Positions 1 through 4,376 of a DNA stretch of 5,931 nt are shown piece after piece. Numbering within the stretch: the first letter of the stretch is position 1; each line of letters starts with the position of its first letter. The DNA is taken from NCBI GenBank assembly GCA_946626015.1, contig CAMOTT010000123.1, positions 1 through 5,931 on the forward strand, written 5' to 3'. The notes beneath the pieces are model-generated. The model had not been told where the DNA came from and made no database searches. It saw only the letters and a list, made by a program, of their open reading frames with translations. Both the position numbers and the translations under genes were made by a program. This DNA is from an uncultured Clostridia bacterium (GTDB lineage: Bacteria; Bacillota; Clostridia; Oscillospirales; Acutalibacteraceae).

Positions 1-621
1 GTCGGGGTTATCGATGAGATAACACATGGCGTTGATGACCTCGCCCAGATTGTGGGGAGGAATGTTCGTTGCCATACCCACGGCAATGCCCGTTGAACCG
101 TTTACCAAAAGGTTGGGGTACCGGGAGGGCAGCACTGTGGGCTCCAGAAGCCTGTCGTCATAGTTGGGCATGAAATCGACTGTGTCTTTGTCGATATTCG
201 TCAGCATTTCAAGAGCTATTTTACTCATCCTGGACTCTGTATAACGGTAGGCCGCCGGGGGGTCGCCGTCCACAGAACCAAAGTTGCCGTGACCGTCCAC
301 CAGCATATAGCGCATGGAGAAATCCTGCGCCAGCCTTACCATCGCGTCATAAACCGACGCATCGCCGTGGGGATGGTATCTGCCCAAAACCGCGCCCACT
401 GTGTCCGCGCACTTGCGGTAGGGCTTGTCCGGCGTAAGGGAGTTCTCATGCATTGTGTAGAGAATACGCCTGTGTACAGGCTTCAAGCCGTCGCGCACGT
501 CGGGGAGCGCGCGGGACATGATAACAGACATGGAATAGTCCAGAAACGACTTTTTCATCTCTCTGTTTATTTCAACGTTGATTATTTTTTGATTGTTGAT
601 GCTTTGTTCGTCAAAGCCCAT
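1..621 (-). CDS. gyrA: DNA gyrase subunit A, N-terminal 207 codons (3' end cut by window edge)
   Basis: GyrA is the breakage-reunion subunit of the A2B2 gyrase that introduces negative supercoils into DNA in the cytoplasm. The reading frame has classic GyrA blocks: SRALPDVRDGLKPVHRRILY (residues 36-55), the QRDR block HPHGDASVYD (83-92), HGNFGSVDGD (111-120) and RYTESRM (126-132) with the predicted catalytic tyrosine Y127 (codon 241-243, E. coli Tyr122). About a quarter of a normal ~820-850 aa GyrA is visible; the frame is open to base 1. The ATG at 621 is chosen because an in-frame TGA lies two codons upstream and the N-terminal spacing to the conserved EMKKSFLDYSMSV block is normal. Its ribosome site is weak: GGTG at 629-632, seven bases from the ATG. 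It lies 84 bases after gyrB with no terminator, so it is probably the third gene of the same operon. The residue matching E. coli Ser83 is alanine (A88), while the Asp87 equivalent (D92) is kept. Identity is certain; ParC is less likely given the adjacent gyrB. Confidence 0.97.
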   Translation of the reverse strand, partial: MGFDEQSINNQKIINVEINREMKKSFLDYSMSVIMSRALPDVRDGLKPVHRRILYTMHENSLTPDKPYRKCADTVGAVLGRYHPHGDASVYDAMVRLAQDFSMRYMLVDGHGNFGSVDGDPPAAYRYTESRMSKIALEMLTNIDKDTVDFMPNYDDRLLEPTVLPSRYPNLLVNGSTGIAVGMATNIPPHNLGEVINAMCYLIDNPD

Positions 622-631
622 TTTTCAGCAC

Positions 632-700
632 CGTATGCAGTTTAAAAGCAAAGCTTAGTCTGCACCCTTTCTCAAAATTTTATACTTAAAACGGCATACG
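632..700 (-). repeat. Inverted repeat in the gyrB-gyrA gap, potential mRNA stem upstream of gyrA
   Basis: Arms of 12 bases at 689-700 and 632-643 are complementary with one mismatch (on the minus strand CGTATGCCGTTT and AAACTGCATACG). They enclose about 45 bases containing GAGAAAGGGTG, a purine-rich SD-like run, and a smaller AAGC-TTT-GCTT hairpin. The right arm slightly overlaps the weak GGTG ribosome site of gyrA. The structure is not followed by a U-tract, so it does not look like an intrinsic terminator. A role in gyrA translation, processing or mRNA stability is inference only. Confidence 0.5.
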
Positions 701-705
701 ACAGC

Positions 706-2676
706 TCAGATATCAAGATTCTGTACGTATTTTGCGTTCTTTTCAATAAACTCCTTACGGGGTTCGACCTTGTCGCCCATAAGGATCGAGAAGGTTTCAT
801 CCGCCTGCATTGCGTCCTCAAGGGAGACGCGAAGCATAGTACGGAAGGCGGGATCCATGGTGGTCTCCCAAAGCTGTTCCGCATCCATCTCGCCCAGACC
901 TTTGTAACGCTGTATGTCGCAGTTTCCGCCAAGCTCCTCAGAGTATCTGTCGCGCTCCTCGTCCGAGAAGGCATAAAATATCTTTTTGCCCTTGCTGACC
1001 TTGAACAGGGGCGGCTGCGCGATGTAAACGTGACCCTGTATGATAAGCTCCCTCATGTATCTGAAGAAGAACGTGAGCAAAAGCGTGCGGATGTGGGCGC
1101 CGTCAACGTCCGCATCGGCCATTATTACCACCTTGTTGTATCTTATCTTGGTGATATCAAAATCCTCGCCGATGCCCGTACCCAAAGCAGTTACAACAGG
1201 CACAAGCTTTTCATTTGTAAGCACCTTATCCAGCCTTGCCTTTTCAACGTTGAGCATTTTACCCCAAAGCGGAAGGATAGCCTGATATCTTCTGTCTCTT
1301 CCGGCTTTGGCGCTGCCGCCTGCGGAATCACCCTCGACGATGTAAAGCTCGGTCAGCTCCGCATCACGCTCCGTGCAATCCGCCAGCTTGCCCGGCAGTG
1401 AGTTGCTGTCCAGCGCGCTCTTGCGGCGGGCAAGATCCCTTGCCTTTCTTGCGGCCTCCCTTGCGCGGGATGCGTCAAGCGCTTTTGAGAATATCATTTT
1501 CGCAACCGCCGGGTTTTCCTCAAAGTAGGTCATCAGCTTTTCGTAAACCATACCTGAAACGAGGGGGGTAATATCCGTGTTGCCCAGCTTGCCCTTGGTC
1601 TGACCCTCAAACTGCGCCTCGGTAAGCTTGACGCTTATTACTGCCGTCAAGCCCTCTCTGACGTCGTCTCCCGAGAGGTTTTTATCCGACTCCTTTAAGA
1701 TGCCGTACTTCCTGCCGTAATCGTTGAACACGCGGGTAAGGGCGGTCTTAAAGCCGGTTTCATGGGTGCCTCCGTCGGCTGTGTTTACGTTGTTTGCAAA
1801 AGAAAGGATAATGTCGTTGTAGCTGTCGTTGTACATCATTGCCACTTCCGCAGAACGGTCACCGCTGACAACGGAGAAGTGCATGGGCACATTGTATACC
1901 GGGGTCAGGCCTCTGCTTGTGTTGAGGTACTCGACAAAGCTGGAAAGTCCGCCCTCGTAGCAGTACACTTTTTCGACTATATTTTCCTCATCGCGCTTGT
2001 CAGTAAGCGTGATGCTCAGCCCTGCGTTAAGGAAGGCTGACTCGCGCAGCCGGCGCTCAAGTATCTCAAAATCGTAAACTGTTGTTTCCGTAAATATTTC
2101 AGGATCGGGCTTGAATTTGATAAAGGTACCGGTTTCATCGGTATCCCCCACGATCTCAAGCTGGGTGACGATATCACCGCGCTCAAAACGCTGACGGTAA
2201 ACATGACCCTCCTGGGATACCTCCACCTCAAACCACTCCGAAAGAGCGTTTACAACAGAGGAACCCACGCCGTGAAGGCCGCCGGAGACCTTGTAGCCGC
2301 TGCCGCCGAACTTTCCGCCTGCATGAAGGACGGTCAAAACCACCGTGACCGAAGGCAGGCCGGTTTTTTCGTTTATACCCACGGGTATGCCTCTGCCGTT
2401 ATCCCTGACGGTAATAACGTCCCCGGGGAGGATCTCCACCTCGATATGGGTGCAAAAACCTGCAAGAGCCTCGTCTATGGAGTTGTCAACTATCTCGTAA
2501 ACAAGGTGGTGAAGTCCCCTCGGGCCGGTGGAGCCTATATACATACCCGGGCGTTTACGGACAGCCTCAAGCCCCTCCAGAACCTGTATCTGGCTGGCAT
2601 CGTATTTTTCGGTGACAGACGTATCCATTTCTTCGATATCTTCTTCTGAATTCATCGTTATTTTATTCTCATCCAA
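706..2676 (-). CDS. gyrB: DNA gyrase subunit B
   Basis: GyrB is the ATP-driven subunit of gyrase. All family landmarks are present in order: GHKL ATPase N-box EIVDNSIDEA (61-70; E61 is the general base, N65 binds Mg), DNGRGIP (92-98), the ATP-lid glycine block GLHGVGSSVVNAL (133-145), the transducer lysine in QTKGKLGNTD (K361), the TOPRIM block VEGDSAGGSAK (447-457; catalytic E448), the metal-binding DADVDG (521-526), and the tail RYKGLGEMDAEQLWETTMDP (590-609) with EPRKEFIEKNA (638-648). The 656-aa length matches the compact Firmicute form without the proteobacterial insert. Translation is assigned to TTG at 2676 because a perfect AGGAGG sits eight bases upstream; the ATG seven codons later (2655) has no SD. 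It starts 23 bases after the 304-aa gene, so the two are almost certainly cotranscribed. W471 occupies the position of E. coli Lys447 in the quinolone-associated region, where Lys or Arg is usual. R161 matches the coumarin-contact Arg136 of E. coli. Confidence 0.98.
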   Translation of the reverse strand: MDENKITMNSEEDIEEMDTSVTEKYDASQIQVLEGLEAVRKRPGMYIGSTGPRGLHHLVYEIVDNSIDEALAGFCTHIEVEILPGDVITVRDNGRGIPVGINEKTGLPSVTVVLTVLHAGGKFGGSGYKVSGGLHGVGSSVVNALSEWFEVEVSQEGHVYRQRFERGDIVTQLEIVGDTDETGTFIKFKPDPEIFTETTVYDFEILERRLRESAFLNAGLSITLTDKRDEENIVEKVYCYEGGLSSFVEYLNTSRGLTPVYNVPMHFSVVSGDRSAEVAMMYNDSYNDIILSFANNVNTADGGTHETGFKTALTRVFNDYGRKYGILKESDKNLSGDDVREGLTAVISVKLTEAQFEGQTKGKLGNTDITPLVSGMVYEKLMTYFEENPAVAKMIFSKALDASRAREAARKARDLARRKSALDSNSLPGKLADCTERDAELTELYIVEGDSAGGSAKAGRDRRYQAILPLWGKMLNVEKARLDKVLTNEKLVPVVTALGTGIGEDFDITKIRYNKVVIMADADVDGAHIRTLLLTFFFRYMRELIIQGHVYIAQPPLFKVSKGKKIFYAFSDEERDRYSEELGGNCDIQRYKGLGEMDAEQLWETTMDPAFRTMLRVSLEDAMQADETFSILMGDKVEPRKEFIEKNAKYVQNLDI

Positions 2677-2684
2677 AGCAATAA

Positions 2685-2690
2685 CCTCCT
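2685..2690 (-). promoter_or_regulatory. Ribosome binding site of gyrB, deciding a TTG start
   Basis: The minus strand reads AGGAGG here, a full Shine-Dalgarno match, followed by eight bases and then TTG at 2676. The next candidate (ATG at 2655) is preceded by an A-rich stretch with no SD, so this site fixes the rare TTG start. The SD lies in the 23-base gap after the upstream stop codon. Confidence 0.88.
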
Positions 2691-2699
2691 ACGCAAGCC

Positions 2700-3614
2700 T
2701 TATCTGTAAGTGTTGATATCCGAACCGGGATCAGGTTCAAGGCCTAACATTTTTGACATTATGCCGCCCTTTTTCTCTTTCTTGGGCTTGTACTTGGGCG
2801 GATTTTCAAGCCTCATCCTTGCCGTTTTACCCCCGGAGGAGGCAAGATATTTATTTACCTGGATCACTACGGCGCAAAGGTCGTTGCTCATGTAATCCAC
2901 ACAGTTGGCAAGCAGCTGCTGATCGTTGTTCAGCTCGCCGAATATGGAAACGGCTATCAGGCTCTGCACGCTGTTCACACCGTTGTCGTAAACGTCGTTA
3001 AGGATATTAAAAAGGCGTTTCATCTTTTGGGGATCATTTACCCGGATTGTGTCAAGGATCACCTTTGTGCCGCCCTGCGTAAAAAATTCCTCCGGCATAA
3101 ATTCGCCGTTTTCTTCGCAATTGTGCTTATAAAGAAGCTTAAGCTCAGGGAAGGCGCCGATAAGTCTGACAGCGAAGGAGTTGGCGTCATAAAACGCCTC
3201 TCCATTCTTGACCGCCGTTTTTGATACGGTCTGACGCGCCTTTTTCTGCGGCGCTGTAAACTTCTTGGTTTTGCCGTATTTTTCGGTAAGGGTCTCGGAA
3301 AACTCGGCAGCCGTGGATTTTATATCCCTTTCGTCCGCGGTTTCGGGGTCGAACAGCATCAGGGAAATCTGACCCAGATCTCCGTCCTTCAACTCCTCCG
3401 CTCCGATATCCGAGGAAAGAAGAGCTATCCTGTCTCCGCTGGCCTCCAGCCTGACCGTTCCGCCCTCCCCGGTAAAGGTTACGTAGACCTTGCCCTCCGC
3501 CTCAACAACAGGCGAATCCTTTGCCCCCTCGGGCATTACCGGTTTAAGAGAAACCTCTGACAAAGCTTCCTCCATATTGGCGGCTATACCGGCCAGTGCA
3601 GTTTTAAAATCCAT
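2700..3614 (-). CDS. Uncharacterised cytoplasmic 304-aa protein, first gene of the gyrase operon
   Basis: I do not recognise a characterised family. There is no signal peptide or membrane segment. Residues 1-115 form an acidic N-terminal part with a beta-rich stretch (EAEGKVYVTFTG, then TVRLEASGDRIALLSS), which suggests a small sandwich-like domain. A Lys-rich linker follows (about 112-136). Residues 140-258 look like an all-helical domain: AFPELKLLY (154-162), GEFMPEEFF (170-178), then helices around 185-258. That pattern loosely recalls small helical DUF domains such as DUF7674; this is a weak impression. A basic tail (PPKYKPKKEKKGG, 272-284) is followed by SKMLGLEPDP. The ATG at 3614 has AAGGAG nine bases upstream, and a near-consensus promoter lies about 55 bases upstream of the start. 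It ends 23 bases before gyrB, so gyrase is expressed behind it. A role tied to gyrase, DNA or transcription is conceivable from position and the basic tail, but nothing in the sequence proves it. Confidence 0.88.
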   Translation of the reverse strand: MDFKTALAGIAANMEEALSEVSLKPVMPEGAKDSPVVEAEGKVYVTFTGEGGTVRLEASGDRIALLSSDIGAEELKDGDLGQISLMLFDPETADERDIKSTAAEFSETLTEKYGKTKKFTAPQKKARQTVSKTAVKNGEAFYDANSFAVRLIGAFPELKLLYKHNCEENGEFMPEEFFTQGGTKVILDTIRVNDPQKMKRLFNILNDVYDNGVNSVQSLIAVSIFGELNNDQQLLANCVDYMSNDLCAVVIQVNKYLASSGGKTARMRLENPPKYKPKKEKKGGIMSKMLGLEPDPGSDINTYR

Positions 3615-3623
3615 AAGCTTTAT

Positions 3624-3629
3624 CTCCTT
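3624..3629 (-). promoter_or_regulatory. Ribosome binding site of the 304-aa gene
   Basis: AAGGAG on the minus strand, nine bases before the ATG at 3614. Together with the promoter upstream it supports this start codon. Confidence 0.85.
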
Positions 3630-3669
3630 ACATAAAACTATTAAAATGCCAATGCCTTTTATTTAAAAT

Positions 3670-3698
3670 ATTATAACATATAAATTTAAATTTGTCAC
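3670..3698 (-). promoter_or_regulatory. Near-consensus extended -10 promoter of the gyrase operon
   Basis: On the minus strand a -35 box GTGACA (3693-3698, five of six bases of TTGACA) is separated by exactly 17 bases from a perfect -10 box TATAAT (3670-3675). The -10 is preceded by TG one base away (TGTTATAAT), an extended -10 element. Transcription should begin near 3662-3664, giving a leader of roughly 50 bases before the ATG at 3614. It is the only strong promoter seen between the terminator at 3814-3868 and the end of gyrA, so it probably drives the 304-aa gene, gyrB and gyrA together. Confidence 0.82.
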
Positions 3699-3701
3699 AT
3701 A

Positions 3702-3730
3702 TTTTTTGCAAAAAAATCAAAAAATTTTTT
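3702..3730 (-). promoter_or_regulatory. A/T-tract cluster upstream of the promoter (UP-element-like, possibly curved)
   Basis: Directly upstream of the -35 box lie a run of six T (3702-3707), seven A (3710-3716), and the self-complementary A6T6 block (3719-3730). Their centres are about 8 to 12 bases apart, close to one helical turn. Such tracts can bind the RNA polymerase alpha C-terminal domain or bend DNA. The surrounding 3640-3780 is strongly AT-rich compared with the adjacent genes. The function is inferred from position. Confidence 0.45.
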
Positions 3731-3813
3731 AAACTTATTTTTCTAATACGACAAAATATCGAAATATTGTATATTATGAAAATTTCTGACGAAACGCCTG
3801 CTTTATTCTATCC

Positions 3814-3868
3814 AAAAAAGAAAAAACCGCAGGCAACAGCGCCCAGAAAGCGCCGTTATCTGCGGTTT
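3814..3868 (-). terminator. Rho-independent terminator after the XRE regulator gene
   Basis: On the minus strand, 16 bases after the stop codon, a hairpin (3824-3868) has arms of 19 bases running outward from a seven-base loop TTTCTGG. The core is GCGC/GCGC and the base AAACCGCAG/CTGCGGTTT; the only interruptions are two G-T wobbles and one A-C mismatch. It runs straight into TTTTTTCTTTTTT (3814-3826). This separates the regulator transcript from the gyrase operon promoter about 115 bases further on. The plus strand lacks a comparable T-run, so it works in one direction. Confidence 0.93.
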
Positions 3869-3884
3869 ATTATCAATTATAGGA

Positions 3885-4262
3885 TCAGCCCTGCTCCTCA
3901 TCCTTCTTGTTCAGCTTTTCGATATATTTGCGGATAGTGCCCTTTCTGTTGCTGGCGCGGTAGCTGAGCAGCAGCTCCACCTCATCCTTGGTAAGTTCTA
4001 TGCGGTTCACAAGCTCGTCGCTGTCGGAATCGCTGAAGTGCCTGAACCTTCCGCTATTGGAAAAATCGTTAAAGCCTGTCAGATCGTCCGTTGTAACATT
4101 GAATATGTTGGCAAGCTTGACCAGATATTTGATCTTCGGCTTGACGTCGCCCTTTTCGTAGTGAGAATACGACGACCTGCTCACACCCAGCTGGTTTGCT
4201 ATCTCCTCCTGGGTAAATCCGTATCTTTCACGCAAAGCCTTTATTATCTCATGACATTCCAT
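3885..4262 (-). CDS. XRE-family helix-turn-helix transcriptional regulator
   Basis: A 125-aa protein with an N-terminal Cro/C1-type HTH: helix 1 EIIKALRERYG (5-15), helix 2 TQEEIANQLG (17-26), recognition helix VSRSSYSHYEKG (27-38), then KPKIKYLVKLANIFNVTTDDLTG (41-63), the standard end of the HTH_3 fold. An acidic linker (HFSDSDSDE) leads to a helical C-terminal part ELTKDEVELLLSYRASNRKGTIRKYIEKLNKK (89-120) of the kind found in short single-domain regulators, often used for dimerisation. It should bind a DNA operator; the target is unknown. The start is uncertain. The ATG at 4262 gives the normal XRE N-terminus but has a poor SD; an in-frame GTG at 4292 and TTG at 4283 would add 10 or 7 residues, also without an SD at normal distance. 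An in-frame TGA at 4305-4307 rules out longer forms. It lies 114 bases after the membrane protein gene, possibly in one transcript, and ends at a strong terminator. Confidence 0.9.
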   Translation of the reverse strand: MECHEIIKALRERYGFTQEEIANQLGVSRSSYSHYEKGDVKPKIKYLVKLANIFNVTTDDLTGFNDFSNSGRFRHFSDSDSDELVNRIELTKDEVELLLSYRASNRKGTIRKYIEKLNKKDEEQG

Positions 4263-4292
4263 TTTGACCGTCGCGCGATTCAATAGCCGCAC

Positions 4293-4338
4293 AAAAAAGA
4301 GATATCATCTCCGTTTTATGCCCGAATCGCTCCTCCTT
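4293..4338 (-). promoter_or_regulatory. Structured leader of the XRE gene: orphan Shine-Dalgarno plus hairpin
   Basis: AAGGAGGA (4331-4338) is a strong ribosome site, but the only initiation-type codon at 4-10 bases is an ATT at 4327, opening a three-codon frame ending in TAA. Farther on, AAAACGGAGAT (4307-4317) pairs with ATCTCTTTTTT (4293-4303) around a GAT loop, with one mismatch and one G-T wobble, and ends directly before the in-frame GTG at 4292. The hairpin plus T-run could be a weak terminator or attenuator. Its core GAGATGATATCTC is palindromic and could also be an operator. Confidence 0.4.
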
Positions 4339-4376
4339 TCTGATTTTTCACACTATTATTTTGGGATATCTATTTC

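Noticed and set aside
289..645. Long plus-strand open frame across the start of gyrA
   Set aside because: It is antisense to conserved GyrA sequence, has no ribosome site of note and encodes a protein with no recognisable features; it is a codon-composition shadow.
1030..1401. Plus-strand open frames opposite the TOPRIM part of gyrB (also 1762-2040 and 2203-2649)
   Set aside because: They lie entirely opposite highly conserved GyrB codons, and the encoded proteins show no domain, so they are shadows.
3631..3780. AT-rich stretch near gyrase genes as a possible replication origin
   Set aside because: No TTATCCACA-type DnaA boxes or dnaA/dnaN neighbours are visible; the AT-richness is explained by the promoter and its A-tracts.
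3692..3937. Plus-strand 81-codon open frame in the AT-rich gap
   Set aside because: It runs through the A-tracts, the terminator hairpin and into the XRE gene, has no SD before its start, and its composition follows the A/T tracts.
4249..4308. 19-codon frame starting at ATG 4308, as a leader peptide of the XRE gene
   Set aside because: The strong SD is 23 bases away and the closer GGAG abuts the ATG, so initiation is unlikely; not annotated as a gene.
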